Below the pieces are notes generated by a model. That model saw nothing but the letters and a program-made list of their open reading frames with translations. It searched no databases and was not told the origin of the DNA. Both the position numbers and the translations under genes were made by a program. A stretch of 64,000 bases of DNA from Streptomyces ochraceiscleroticus (GTDB lineage: Bacteria > Actinomycetota > Actinomycetes > Streptomycetales > Streptomycetaceae). The number at the start of each line of letters is the position of its first letter. Position 1 is the stretch's first letter. The stretch spans positions 98,123 to 162,122 of the forward strand of contig NZ_JOAX01000028.1 in the NCBI RefSeq assembly GCF_000720485.1, given 5' to 3'. Positions 1 to 8,504 of the stretch are shown in pieces.

Positions 1-238
1 ACTCCTCGGGAAGGGTGCCGTCTTCGGGCCTGAACCACTCGGCCAGGTTGATCGTCTCTGCCTGGTCGACGCTGGCCTTGGACTTGAACTGCTCGTCGTG
101 CGGGAGTCCGACCCGGCTGAGGAACTCCGCTGTCCGTGCGTCAAGGTGGTTGTCAGGCGACTGGTAGCGGGGGAAATACACGACGCCCGACAGGCCGAAT
201 GTGCCCAGTAGTTCGTCCGGTGTGACAGCGAAGCTCAT
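1..238 (-). CDS. SUKH-like immunity protein (3' end cut by window edge)
   Basis: The 5' 79 codons of a minus-strand gene that runs off the left edge. It starts at the ATG at 238-236, preceded by a GAGGT ribosome site. The product begins MSFAVTPDELLGTFGLSGVV and continues VYFPRYQ, which resembles the N-terminal part of SUKH-4 type immunity proteins. Those proteins bind and neutralise polymorphic nuclease or deaminase toxins in the cytoplasm. It lies 40 bp downstream of, and in the same direction as, a deaminase toxin gene, the usual toxin-then-immunity order. The position supports the immunity role more strongly than the short visible sequence. It could also belong to another SMI1/KNR4 subfamily, and the C-terminus is not visible. 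Confidence 0.5.
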   Translation of the reverse strand, partial: MSFAVTPDELLGTFGLSGVVYFPRYQSPDNHLDARTAEFLSRVGLPHDEQFKSKASVDQAETINLAEWFRPEDGTLPEE

Positions 239-278
239 GCGTCGACCTCTGTGTTGCGCGGCAGGGGGGAGACCGATC

Positions 279-1796
279 TTAGCGGTCGTGTGCACTGCGA
301 AGCTCGTCCATATATTTCTGGTGTTCTATGTCACGGCGGTGGCGTGGGACGGTCTGGTCGTAGGAGTTGGTGTGGTGAACCGTCTTGGCCTGAGGGAAGC
401 GATGGTCGAGCCATCGGTCGCAGCTGGGTTTGAGCTGGCATGGCTGGCGTTCGGTGAAGACTTCTGTGAGGCCTGACTGTTTCTTGTTGTGCAGGATCGG
501 GTAGCCGATGGAGCGTTCGGAGTGCATGCTTTTTTCGCTGTAGCCGACAAGGACACTTTCGCCTTTGCCGTCAGGGTCGATGTAGCGGCCTGCGGCATAG
601 TTGTTTCCGCTGTAGTCGTTGCGGGCGTAGCGGGCGAGCTGGGTGGCTTGACCTAGTTCGTCGGTGTAGGGGTCGACCTTGGTGGAGTGGACCTTTCCGG
701 TGTGGGCGTTGGAGACGGCCGTGTCGGCTTGGTCGCGGCGGGTCTGGGGGCGCCAAGCTTTGCCGTCGTCAAGGATGCCGTCCAGGCGGGCCTTGTCGGT
801 CTTGTCGAGGTGGTGGAGTTGACCGTCTGCGTCGAGGCGTTCGACGGTGCCGTCGGTGCTGAGCAGGTAGGTGCGGACGTTCTTGCAGCTGTCGAGGTCG
901 TGTTTAGTTTTTTCGTCGGTCTTCTTGTGTTCTTTCTTGCTGGCGCCAATCTTGCCACCGTGTTTTTCCAGAACGTGGACGGTCTCGTCGGCTTTCTTGT
1001 CGACGGCGTCCTCGGCCTTGTCCATGACGGTGGCGAGCTTGTGGAAGCGGCTGTCCTTCTTGACGGAGCTTCGACGCTTGGCACCGCCAGTCTTGTGGGC
1101 TCCCTTCTTTTTGTCGAAATTGCGTCGGGTTTCGTCGTAACCGCCTTGGGCCTTGTCGAAGTCGTCGAACTCGATCACCAGGTCCTGCGCCATGTCGCCG
1201 GTGCCGGAGGCGTAGTTCGCGAGGTCCTGGTCGTCGTGGGCGCTGAGACGGTCGGTGAAGACGTCCTCGATCTTCCCAAGGATCTTTGTTTCGATCTTCT
1301 CCGTGACGATGGATGTGATCTCGCCGATGGCGTAGTCGATGGCCTCGTGCAGGGCGAGGCGGCATGCCCCGATGGCTGCGGCACTGAGCAAGCCACTGAG
1401 GCCGGCAGTGAAGAACATGCCGACGGCACCGGCAGTCGCGGTCGCGGCAGTAGTGCCGAGTTCGGTAATACACGCGATCTTGCAGCCTTCGATGAAGCCG
1501 GCGCAGTCATCGAGCGCGTCTCCGAGATCGTCCAGGGCGTTGGCGAAGGTGGTGAAATCCTTGGTGGTGAGCTTGCCCCAGCGGCGGTCGATGGCCTGGA
1601 CCGTCTTGCCCTTGCTGCGGCCACCGACGATGTGGGAACAGGCGTGGTTGCCCTCTTCGATGACGTCGCGGATGCCCTTGGCCAGGTGGCGGTAGTCCTT
1701 GGCGCAGTCCCGTACTTCGTCCTCGTCGATGTTGGGCCATTTGACGCCGACGAGGTCGAGCACCTCGACCAGTTCGTCGGGCAGCTTCTTACCCAC
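279..1796 (-). CDS. WXG-type polymorphic toxin with C-terminal deaminase domain
   Basis: A 505-residue protein. Residues 1-110 are helical and Asp/Glu rich, like the WXG100/LXG-type N-termini of proteins exported by type VII (ESX) secretion. Residues about 115-155 form a hydrophobic, Ala/Gly-rich stretch. The middle is Lys-rich, low-complexity linker. The last 90 residues carry a zinc-dependent deaminase signature: HSER (metal His and catalytic Glu), then TERQPC with a second Cys in KPSC. Such domains deaminate bases or nucleotides in rival cells. There is no Sec signal peptide. The neighbouring 3' gene is a likely immunity gene. The exact deaminase subfamily is uncertain; the HSE...PC...C layout is seen directly and the toxin role is inferred from the family. 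The first 90 bases upstream hold no gene. Confidence 0.72.
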   Translation of the reverse strand: MGKKLPDELVEVLDLVGVKWPNIDEDEVRDCAKDYRHLAKGIRDVIEEGNHACSHIVGGRSKGKTVQAIDRRWGKLTTKDFTTFANALDDLGDALDDCAGFIEGCKIACITELGTTAATATAGAVGMFFTAGLSGLLSAAAIGACRLALHEAIDYAIGEITSIVTEKIETKILGKIEDVFTDRLSAHDDQDLANYASGTGDMAQDLVIEFDDFDKAQGGYDETRRNFDKKKGAHKTGGAKRRSSVKKDSRFHKLATVMDKAEDAVDKKADETVHVLEKHGGKIGASKKEHKKTDEKTKHDLDSCKNVRTYLLSTDGTVERLDADGQLHHLDKTDKARLDGILDDGKAWRPQTRRDQADTAVSNAHTGKVHSTKVDPYTDELGQATQLARYARNDYSGNNYAAGRYIDPDGKGESVLVGYSEKSMHSERSIGYPILHNKKQSGLTEVFTERQPCQLKPSCDRWLDHRFPQAKTVHHTNSYDQTVPRHRRDIEHQKYMDELRSAHDR

Positions 1797-1889
1797 GCGT
1801 CATTCCCCCCCAGACGGCAACCTCCTCAACTTTTGCCACGAAACTGATCTTCGTCAACCGGTCTCGGCACGAGGGCAGAGATCTCCAAC

Positions 1890-3563
1890 TCACCGAGGGC
1901 GCAGGCAGGTCAGCGTCTCGTCGGTGCCGATCACGAGGTGACCGGTGGGAGAGACCGTGAGCGCGTTGACGGGCGGGCCGGGGCGGAGAGTTCGGAGTTC
2001 ACCGGTTTCTGGGCTGTGGTATTCCACGAGCCCATCTGCCCAGGCGACTGCCAGGGTGGGGCCGGTTGTGGTGTATGCCGAGTCCAGAGCAGTGACCGGG
2101 CAAGGGCGGGCTACGAGCGGGAGGTCGAGCGGTTCGGCGGTTGGGCCCCAGACCCGTACGAGGCCATCCATGCCACCGCTGTACAGCAGAGCGATGGGCT
2201 GCCCGCTGCCGGAGGCTGGCAGCTCCAGCGCGGTCAGGGCGGTGACCGGTCCTTCGTGCAGGCGGGCGGTGCCCGGGGGCGCGTCGGGAGCGTCCTGGGC
2301 GAAGACGTGGACTCTTCCTGCGGCATTCCCGGTCGCCGCGATCGTCCCGGCTGCCGTAAGCGCCGAAGCTGGGACGTCTGCGGTGTGGGCCCTGAGGGCC
2401 GCGGTGAGTTGCTCCTCCGCGGTCGGTCCCTCGTTCAGGGCCTTGAGTCCCAGGGGACGGCGGGCGGCGCTGCTTCGCTGGGCGTGGACGCGCCCCTGCC
2501 CATTCAGTGCCAGCACTGTGCCGTCTTGAAGGTTCGTGATCGCCACGGCGCCGGTCACGGGCATAGACAGTCGTCCGGTAGGTGCTGCGTCGCCCGTTGC
2601 CACGGTGCGCATGGTGCCTTGATGGTCGGCCACAACGAGATTGTCCTGTAACGCGCCGCGTCCTGTGGCCAGGGCTAGGGCAGGGCCGGGCCACGGCGGC
2701 TTCGTATCCCCTCGTGCCCGGTGCCAGAGCACCCCCCACCGGGTGGGTTCGGCTTTCTCGGTCAGCTCCGCCTCCAGGCGGGGATCGGCGTCATGGCCCA
2801 GCGCCGTCAGCAGTACCAGGGCTCGCATGGCGGGATCTTGATCACGGCACAGCGACTGCCCGGCCCGTAGCCAGGCTGCACGCAGCCCGCCATGCGGTTC
2901 TTCGCTGTTCTCGAACCCGCGGGTCACCTGCATCGGGTCGGCGGTGCAGACTGCGGTCGGATCACCCAACGGCAGGGCAGGGGCAGATGCCGGTGGTGGC
3001 GGGCCGGGAGAGTCGGCCGGGTGTGCGGCACGCCAGGCGGCGTGCCGGTCGGGGTCGGTCCACTGTGCCTGGTCGAGATCCATGACTGCTGTTCCGGCGG
3101 CCTTGAGCAGATCGGCAGTCGGGCCGCCACTGCGCGCTTCAACCACCAGCCGAACGTGCGGCAGGCGCAGCAGGGCAAGCACCAGTTCGGCCACCCTCGG
3201 TGCATCGGCTGCGGTGTGCAGGTCGGCGAGGACGATCGTGGTGGGTCGGGCATCGGCCGCCAGCACCTGTAGCAGTTCCCCGGGGGCGCGGGCGACGGTC
3301 TGAAGCTGATCGGCCAGTGTCCACACGGCTCCTCGCACACTCGCGCCGTCAAGCGGCACGAAAGCGTGTACGCGGCGTGCCTGCGGGGTGCCGGGGCGCG
3401 TGCCGTGGGTCACCAGCCACGCCAGCAGCGAGGACTTCCCGCACCGCGGGCTGCCTGTGACCAGGCACAGGCGGGGCGCGGACGAATCCGCCAGCCAGGC
3501 CAGTAATGCGGCCCCGGCCGGTTCGCGCCCCGCGGCCGGCCGTTCCCATGCTGGAGCGCTCAT
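1890..3563 (-). CDS. P-loop NTPase fused to WD40-like propeller
   Basis: A 557-residue protein. The start chosen is the ATG at 3563-3561, which overlaps the stop of the upstream gene as ATGA, so the two are translationally coupled; the longer reading frame upstream only shadows that gene. Near residue 35 is a Walker A motif (VTGSPRCGKSS), and near 110 a hydrophobic strand ending in Asp (IVLADLH) that could be Walker B. The C-terminal half (about 250-557) has repeated WD40-like blades, for example SGGMDGLVRVWG and the final HLVIGTDETLTCL. The architecture is that of a STAND-like ATPase with a beta-propeller sensor. Its partner upstream is a SUKH-4/deaminase fusion, so it may control or scaffold that protein. 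Function otherwise unknown. Confidence 0.7.
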   Translation of the reverse strand: MSAPAWERPAAGREPAGAALLAWLADSSAPRLCLVTGSPRCGKSSLLAWLVTHGTRPGTPQARRVHAFVPLDGASVRGAVWTLADQLQTVARAPGELLQVLAADARPTTIVLADLHTAADAPRVAELVLALLRLPHVRLVVEARSGGPTADLLKAAGTAVMDLDQAQWTDPDRHAAWRAAHPADSPGPPPPASAPALPLGDPTAVCTADPMQVTRGFENSEEPHGGLRAAWLRAGQSLCRDQDPAMRALVLLTALGHDADPRLEAELTEKAEPTRWGVLWHRARGDTKPPWPGPALALATGRGALQDNLVVADHQGTMRTVATGDAAPTGRLSMPVTGAVAITNLQDGTVLALNGQGRVHAQRSSAARRPLGLKALNEGPTAEEQLTAALRAHTADVPASALTAAGTIAATGNAAGRVHVFAQDAPDAPPGTARLHEGPVTALTALELPASGSGQPIALLYSGGMDGLVRVWGPTAEPLDLPLVARPCPVTALDSAYTTTGPTLAVAWADGLVEYHSPETGELRTLRPGPPVNALTVSPTGHLVIGTDETLTCLRPR

Positions 3564-4438
3564 CGGCGGCGCGCCTGCTGGGCGGCATGAGTGATCAGGT
3601 CTTTCAGGCCCGCCTCGCGGGAATCGGCGCTTTCGCCGTAGTCGAAACTGTGCGTGAACTGCGCCTGAGGGAATACCTTTTGCATCCACACCGCGCAGTA
3701 GTGGCCGGGCATCATGCACGGCTCCAGCTCGCAGTACACCCGCCGCACCTGGCTCGGTGCAACGTCGGCGTCTGAGAGGCACTGCCGGAGGAGTTCCTCC
3801 GGGTGGGCGCGCCCCGGGCCGGTTGCCTCGGTGATGATCTGTTTGGCGCCGTGGTCATCGACGTACTCCACGGCGGCGGAGAAGGGGAAGTTGAGTGTGT
3901 GCCGGACATCGTCCAGGACCCGGCTCCACCAGCTCTCCCGCTCTGCAAATGCGTCCTCGTCCGTGTGGCGCAGGTCCGCGTTCAGCTGGCGAAATGCCTC
4001 CGCGGCGTCTTGCAGTCCGGAGGAGGCGGCGATCACCGGCAGCCAGCGGTCCAGTGACGTCAGGCAGGCATTGAACGCGGCTACGTCCGAATTGACGAAC
4101 ATGTCCTCCCCCGCGGGGTGCAAGGCCACGGCCCGCACGCAGCCGCTGGCGTCTACGCATAGCTGAGCCAGTTTGTCGGTGCCCAGCCGCAGCCAGGCGC
4201 TCTGCCCGGCGGAGGGGCGCGGCAGCCCCTGGTGGCCGGCGAACACCCCCAGCGTCAGCGCGTCGGAAGGGTCGGCCGCTGTGAAATAGGGAGCCACCTG
4301 CAACGGCGCCCCACTCTGCTCCAGCAGTACACGCGCCGGCTCCGGCAGCTGAAGCTCTGTCGCGGTGGTGAAGGAGAACCGGCGCATGCCGCCACGGCCG
4401 AAATGTGACACAGCCGGATCCGGGGACGGCGTTGACAT
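3560..4438 (-). CDS. SUKH-4 immunity domain fused to deaminase-type domain
   Basis: A 292-residue cytoplasmic protein with ATG at 4438 and a GAGGT ribosome site. The N-terminal half (about 25-145) matches the SUKH-4 pattern, including a CVRAVALHPAGEDMFVNSD-like strand-loop followed by a helix that ends in CLTSLDRW. The C-terminal half (about 175-285) has a deaminase core: CELEPC with a second metal Cys in PGHYC, then a strand and FDYG, as in the XOO_2897/YwqJ-like nucleic-acid deaminases. The usual separate toxin and immunity folds are thus in one chain, without an export signal. It is coupled (ATGA) to the P-loop/WD40 gene. An intracellular effector is as plausible as an immunity protein. 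Motifs are seen directly; the function is inferred. Confidence 0.65.
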   Translation of the reverse strand: MSTPSPDPAVSHFGRGGMRRFSFTTATELQLPEPARVLLEQSGAPLQVAPYFTAADPSDALTLGVFAGHQGLPRPSAGQSAWLRLGTDKLAQLCVDASGCVRAVALHPAGEDMFVNSDVAAFNACLTSLDRWLPVIAASSGLQDAAEAFRQLNADLRHTDEDAFAERESWWSRVLDDVRHTLNFPFSAAVEYVDDHGAKQIITEATGPGRAHPEELLRQCLSDADVAPSQVRRVYCELEPCMMPGHYCAVWMQKVFPQAQFTHSFDYGESADSREAGLKDLITHAAQQARRR

Positions 4439-4874
4439 TGCACTACCTCGCGCAGCAGGAGACGGGACGCCACGACCTTAGCCGGAAGCGATCAGGCACA
4501 CGACAGCCCGTTTCGGGGCGTCTCGCGCGGGAGCGCGGCGTCGCCTGCATGGTTCCGCGAGACCTCCGTTGTAGGAGTGCCGGTCAGCACACACACGTTT
4601 GCAGGCTGCAGTTGACGATGGGCCTGCCGCATCGCCCAACGACCGTTTCGTTCACCTCGCGTCTGGCCTTACCGGCAGCAGAGAGAGCACCGCATGCACC
4701 TGCATCCCATCGGTGAGGTCTCACACCGCCCGATTTTTCGGGGCCAGGCATGTGCGGATGCAGGGACAACGGCGGGGACTGCTGAGAAGGCGGAGTTGCT
4801 TTGCGGGTTCAGCGGCTTCAGCGAAATGGGTAACCCTATGCAGACCGTCTTACCTCACCTGATCCGAGGTCCTC
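4439..4874. other. Intergenic region between divergent genes
   Basis: 436 bases between the minus-strand SUKH-4/deaminase gene and the plus-strand secreted HNH gene. It must hold both promoters. I see no convincing gene, tRNA or long repeat in it. Confidence 0.6.
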
Positions 4875-5585
4875 ATGCGCCGCGCGTCGCAACCGTCCGC
4901 CCTCGCCTGCACCGCTGTACTGATGTCCGCCGCGGCCTGTACGCCCAGCCCGTCACACGAAGACGCACCGCAGTCGGCTGCGTCGAGCCCGCCCTCTCCG
5001 GACGGCAAGAACGTCGGCAAGCTGTCGTTGGCGGAGGGGGTCGGTCGGTTGGAGGTCGCCGGTGAGTCCCGTACAGGGTATGAGCGGGAGAAGTTCAAGC
5101 TGTGGATCGTCGCCGATCACGACGGCTGCGACACCCGTAAGGAAGTCCTCCTTGCCGAGGCGGTCAAGAAGCCCCGCCAGGGCGAGGACTGCAAGCTGAC
5201 CGGCGGCTTCTGGCGCTCCTACTACGACGACAAGACCGTCACCGACGCCCGCAAGCTCGACATCGATCATGTCGCCCCCCTCGCCGAAGCCTGGGACTCC
5301 GGCGCCCGAAGGTGGACTGCACAGCGGCGTGAGGCCTATGCCAACGACCTGGATGCTTCGCGCAGTCTCGTCGCCGTCAGCCTCGGCCCCAATCGCACCA
5401 AGGGCGATCAGGACCCCGCCGGATGGGTGCCCCCGGCCGCGGACGCCACATGCCGCTACGCCACCGGCTGGGTCGCCACCAAACTCCGCTGGCAGCTCAC
5501 CGCCGACCGCACCGAGGCCAAGGCCCTGAAGCGGATCGCAGGGGGCTGTGCGGACGCGACGGTGCGGTTCACGCCGGCACCGTAG
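4875..5585 (+). CDS. Secreted lipoprotein HNH endonuclease family (DUF1524/GmrSD-C-like)
   Basis: A 236-residue protein with ATG at 4875 after a GAGGT site. Residues 1-20 are a lipoprotein signal with the lipobox ending AAAC at Cys21, followed by a Ser/Pro-rich linker. The catalytic domain (about 60-230) has the HNH/beta-beta-alpha motif: LDIDHVAPL, then the SLGPNRTKGDQDP segment supplying the Asn and downstream residues. This is the pattern of the small secreted HNH family common in Streptomyces. The predicted role is a metal-dependent nuclease anchored outside the membrane, acting on extracellular DNA. Conserved Cys residues could form disulphides. It converges with the UvrD-like gene across a short hairpin. 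Confidence 0.8.
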   Translation: MRRASQPSALACTAVLMSAAACTPSPSHEDAPQSAASSPPSPDGKNVGKLSLAEGVGRLEVAGESRTGYEREKFKLWIVADHDGCDTRKEVLLAEAVKKPRQGEDCKLTGGFWRSYYDDKTVTDARKLDIDHVAPLAEAWDSGARRWTAQRREAYANDLDASRSLVAVSLGPNRTKGDQDPAGWVPPAADATCRYATGWVATKLRWQLTADRTEAKALKRIAGGCADATVRFTPAP

Positions 5586-5593
5586 GGGTGGAC

Positions 5594-5618
5594 ACAGACG
5601 AACGGGCGAGCCGTCTGT
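5594..5618. terminator. Hairpin between convergent genes
   Basis: Arms ACAGACG and CGTCTGT (7 bp) around an 11-nt loop, lying between the stops of the HNH gene and the UvrD-like helicase. There is no U-tract, as is usual for Streptomyces terminators. It could serve both directions. Confidence 0.5.
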
Positions 5619-5646
5619 CCGCGTCGGCGGGAGCGCGCCACATGGC

Positions 5647-7209
5647 TCAGGTCTGGCTGCCGTCGGGGTGATCGTTGATCCAGGCCAGGCCGCCCAGGTC
5701 CAGATGGTGGCGGGCGCGGGTGACGGCGACGTAGGCCAGGCGGGCTTCGCCGTCGTCGATAGGGCCGGGCACCGGCTGGCCGGTCTCGTCGGTTTCCTCG
5801 ATGTCCTCGGGCGGGGTGAAGTCGTCGGCGATGCGCACACAGGGCCATTCGCGGCCCTTGGCCTTGTGGGCGGTGGAGACGGTCACCTCCGCCTGCTCCT
5901 CGGGCAGGATGCAGGCGATGGCGGTCAGCAGGGCGTCAGTGCCGTGCGTGTCGACCAAGTCGACCAGGGGCTGGAGGTCGCGGCCGGCGGGGTCGTGGGC
6001 GGCGTAGTCCTGCACCTCGCCCCAGCAGGTAAACAGCACCAGCTCCGGATGGCCGGTGCGGCGGCCCTCTTTGAGGTCGCGGGCGGCCACGGCCAGGGCA
6101 CGCAGGCTCTCCCCTCCCCCGACAAGACCGACGCGGTGGCCGGCGGCCAGAAGATCCATGACGGTGGCCATGGCACCGATGTTGGTGCGGCACAGCACCG
6201 CATCCGGCCGATCGACTGGCCCCACCTCGGTGGGCACCGCCTCGTCGCCGGTCAGGCGAATCGGGGCGTCGGCAACGGCCAGCCACCGATTCGCCTCGGC
6301 CGCCAGGCGGGGGCCGAAGCGGAAGGAGCGGGAGAGGGCCAGGGCGGTGCCGGCGAACCCGGTCATCACATCGCGGGCGCCGCGCCAGTGGTAGATGGCC
6401 TGGGCGGAGTCGCCGACCATCACCAGCTGGGCGTGGTCGCGCTGGGCGGTAAAGATCTGCTCCACCACCGGGTTGGTGTCCTGCGCCTCATCCAGCAGCA
6501 GGTAGTCGGCGGTGGTCTTCGGGTGGGTGAGAGCCCACATCTTCAGGTAATGGTCGTGGTCAAAGCGGACCACACCGTCCTCGGAGTGCTGCAGGTCGCT
6601 CCAGGCCCGGCAGGCGAACGGCACGATCGCCTGGGCGAACTCGGTGTAGTGGTCGTCGTCTTCCAGGCCGCGCAGGCGGGGCACGTGGTGAGGACGGAGG
6701 CGGTCATCGGCGGAGTGGCAGAAGCGGGTGACGGTGCGCAGGGTGGTGTTGGACAGGGTGCGAGTGCTGATCTCCCGGTCGCCCAAGCGGAGCGGTTTGG
6801 TGATGCCCAGGGCCTGGCCGGTGCGCCAGCTGGACTGGCGGGGGCCGCCCAGCCGGCGGGAAAAACGGTGGCCGAGGGCGGCGTAGGCCATGGCGTGCGC
6901 GGTCTTGCACACCACCGACTTCGGAAAGCGGGTGGCGGCTTCGCGGGCGATGGCACGGTTGTAGGCGAGGTAGCGGCCGCGGCGCGGTGTGGCCTTGGCG
7001 AGGAGAGCGAGGGTGGTGGTTTTGCCGGTGCCGGCACCGGCCTGGAGGACGAGGTGGTCCCCGGCGCGGAAGGCGTCGGCCGCGGCGGTCTGTTCATCGG
7101 TAGGGCTCAGCACGGTGGCGTTCCAGCGGGTGAGTGGGAATCTGCTGGCCACGGCGTGGGCCAGCAGGGCGGGCGGAAAGTCGATTTCAGCAACGCACCG
7201 GGAGGTCAC
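5647..7209 (-). CDS. UvrD/Rep-like superfamily 1 DNA helicase
   Basis: A 520-residue protein. The GTG at 7209-7207 overlaps the TGA of the upstream gene (GTGA), so I take that start over longer in-frame options. Superfamily 1 motifs appear in order: Walker A GAGTGKTTT (about 58-66), Walker B LLLDEAQD, motif III VGDSAQAIYHWRG, motif V STAHKAKGREW and motif VI YVAVTRAR near the C-terminus. It is shorter than UvrD/PcrA (about 700 residues), so the accessory subdomains are reduced. ATP-driven DNA unwinding is predicted. It is coupled to a DUF6083-like gene; this pair is typical of Streptomyces plasmids and chromosome arms. Whether it works in plasmid replication, repair or defence cannot be told from sequence. 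Confidence 0.85.
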   Translation of the reverse strand: MTSRCVAEIDFPPALLAHAVASRFPLTRWNATVLSPTDEQTAAADAFRAGDHLVLQAGAGTGKTTTLALLAKATPRRGRYLAYNRAIAREAATRFPKSVVCKTAHAMAYAALGHRFSRRLGGPRQSSWRTGQALGITKPLRLGDREISTRTLSNTTLRTVTRFCHSADDRLRPHHVPRLRGLEDDDHYTEFAQAIVPFACRAWSDLQHSEDGVVRFDHDHYLKMWALTHPKTTADYLLLDEAQDTNPVVEQIFTAQRDHAQLVMVGDSAQAIYHWRGARDVMTGFAGTALALSRSFRFGPRLAAEANRWLAVADAPIRLTGDEAVPTEVGPVDRPDAVLCRTNIGAMATVMDLLAAGHRVGLVGGGESLRALAVAARDLKEGRRTGHPELVLFTCWGEVQDYAAHDPAGRDLQPLVDLVDTHGTDALLTAIACILPEEQAEVTVSTAHKAKGREWPCVRIADDFTPPEDIEETDETGQPVPGPIDDGEARLAYVAVTRARHHLDLGGLAWINDHPDGSQT

Positions 7210-8081
7210 GAGCGGCCGGCGCGGCGGCGGGTGGTGGGCAGGCGCTGGTGGAGGTGCTGGTGGTGGGTGAGCGGGTCGAAGACTTCCCACTCGGGCAGGG
7301 CCAGATCCGCGGCGCCGGGGCTGGTGGCGTGGGTGGGGCAGCGCTGGGCACGCCAGCGCAGCTGTTCGTCATAGGGCAGGTGGCCCAGGTCGTAGACGGC
7401 CATGGCCTGGTCGGGCAGCATCAGCTGGCCGTGGGCCGGGCCGGTGGGCAGCAGACGCCAGGTACCGGGGAAGGCGGGGGCAAGGACAGGGTGAGGACAG
7501 CGGTGGCGGTGGCGGGTCTGGGCCACGCAACGGATGGCATCGACAGGGTGTGCGGCGAGGTAACGGATGCTCAGGAGCTGGAGGATGGGCCGGGTGGGAC
7601 GGCAGGGCGCCGCGGGTGCGGTCGGCGCCGCGGCGGGGCGGGGGGTGAAGGCGCCGGTGTCCAGGAGACGGCGGGTGCGCAGGGCCAGTTGGCGGCGGAG
7701 ATCTTCCACGTGCGGGGTCAGGCGGGTGGTGGTGCGGTGGGGGCAGAGCACGGCGTGCGGGAGACGGCACCAGGCGGATCCGTCGCCGTGGCGGTAGGCG
7801 GTGCCGCAGCTTAGGTGCCAGTGGCAGGAGGCGGGCACGGCGGCGGTGGGGGCTTCGGCCGGGTGCAGGGCGATGGGCCGGTGACGGTCATCGCTACGCG
7901 GATACCACTCCAGGCGATTGCCGCACGCGCGACAGCGGCCGCTCTGCCCGGCGCGCAGCAGGCGGCTGGGGCTGGTCGGGGCGACGCGGAGGGAGCGGCG
8001 GGGCTGGGTGTGGCGGGGGCTGCCGTCCCAGTGGCGGCTGGCGGGATGGGGGTGCATGGCCGGGACGGTGCCAGGCGGCAC
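7206..8081 (-). CDS. DUF6083-like zinc-binding protein of unknown function
   Basis: Up to 291 residues. The first codon is GTG at 8081; an ATG at 8057 is an alternative, and neither has a clear ribosome site. Residues about 28-75 read RSLRVAPTSPSRLLRAGQ, then CRACGNRLEWY and a stretch ending IALHP, which I recognise as the DUF6083 signature from Streptomyces. The CxxC pair plus later Cys/His residues (SCGTAYRHGDG, LCPH) suggest zinc binding. The C-terminal part (about 180-291) contains a further Cys/His segment. It is translationally coupled to the UvrD-like helicase downstream, which suggests joint action on DNA. No enzymatic motif is visible. Confidence 0.65.
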   Translation of the reverse strand: MPPGTVPAMHPHPASRHWDGSPRHTQPRRSLRVAPTSPSRLLRAGQSGRCRACGNRLEWYPRSDDRHRPIALHPAEAPTAAVPASCHWHLSCGTAYRHGDGSAWCRLPHAVLCPHRTTTRLTPHVEDLRRQLALRTRRLLDTGAFTPRPAAAPTAPAAPCRPTRPILQLLSIRYLAAHPVDAIRCVAQTRHRHRCPHPVLAPAFPGTWRLLPTGPAHGQLMLPDQAMAVYDLGHLPYDEQLRWRAQRCPTHATSPGAADLALPEWEVFDPLTHHQHLHQRLPTTRRRAGRS

Positions 8082-8226
8082 GCCGCCCGCATGGCGCGGT
8101 GCGCCGTGGGTCCTGCGGGTGGCCTAACCGACGGGACGGATGTGCGAGCGACTGTGTGGATGTTCGGTGCTGGGTCGCCATTTCGGGTGGTACGTGCATG
8201 GCGCCAGGCGGGCTTGCGTCGCGCTT

Positions 8227-8490
8227 TTACGCCTCGGGCGGGATGGGTGGAGTGTGGCCTTCGCACAGGCTGCCCAGGAGCTGGTCGATGGGGACGTTGA
8301 AGGTGTGGGCGAGGGCGTGCCAGGTGGTGACGGATCCGGTGGTGCGGCCGTGTTCGAGGTCGATGAGGGTGCGGCGGGACAGGCCGCTGCGCTCGGCAAG
8401 TTCATCGAAGGTCCAGCCCCGCTCGTCCCTCAGCCGTGCGAGTGCGACGCGCAGGGCGGTGAGGTTGGGATCGGGCGGGAAGATCGTCAC
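8227..8490 (-). CDS. XRE-family repressor (small HTH protein)
   Basis: An 87-residue protein if started at the GTG at 8490. A longer frame opens at 8541, but that start lies inside a palindromic operator, so I prefer the shorter one. Residues about 8-65 form a Cro/C1 helix-turn-helix: LRVALARLRDERGWTFDELA, then ERSGLSRRTLIDLEHGR and a final helix. It faces a divergent gene across an intergenic region with two near-perfect 16-bp palindromes plus a degenerate third, one of them just upstream of its own start. That layout suggests autoregulation and control of the divergent gene. Confidence 0.75.
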   Translation of the reverse strand: MTIFPPDPNLTALRVALARLRDERGWTFDELAERSGLSRRTLIDLEHGRTTGSVTTWHALAHTFNVPIDQLLGSLCEGHTPPIPPEA

Positions 8491-8504
8491 CCAACCATCC
8501 GACG

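Noticed and set aside
687..1847. Long plus-strand open frame opposite the deaminase toxin
   Set aside because: Antisense shadow caused by high GC; repetitive Val/Gly/Asp composition, no motif, and the minus strand has clear toxin domains.
5548..7374. 600-codon plus-strand open frame opposite the UvrD-like helicase
   Set aside because: The reverse strand has all helicase motifs in order; the plus frame is Gly/Val/His-rich and motif-free.
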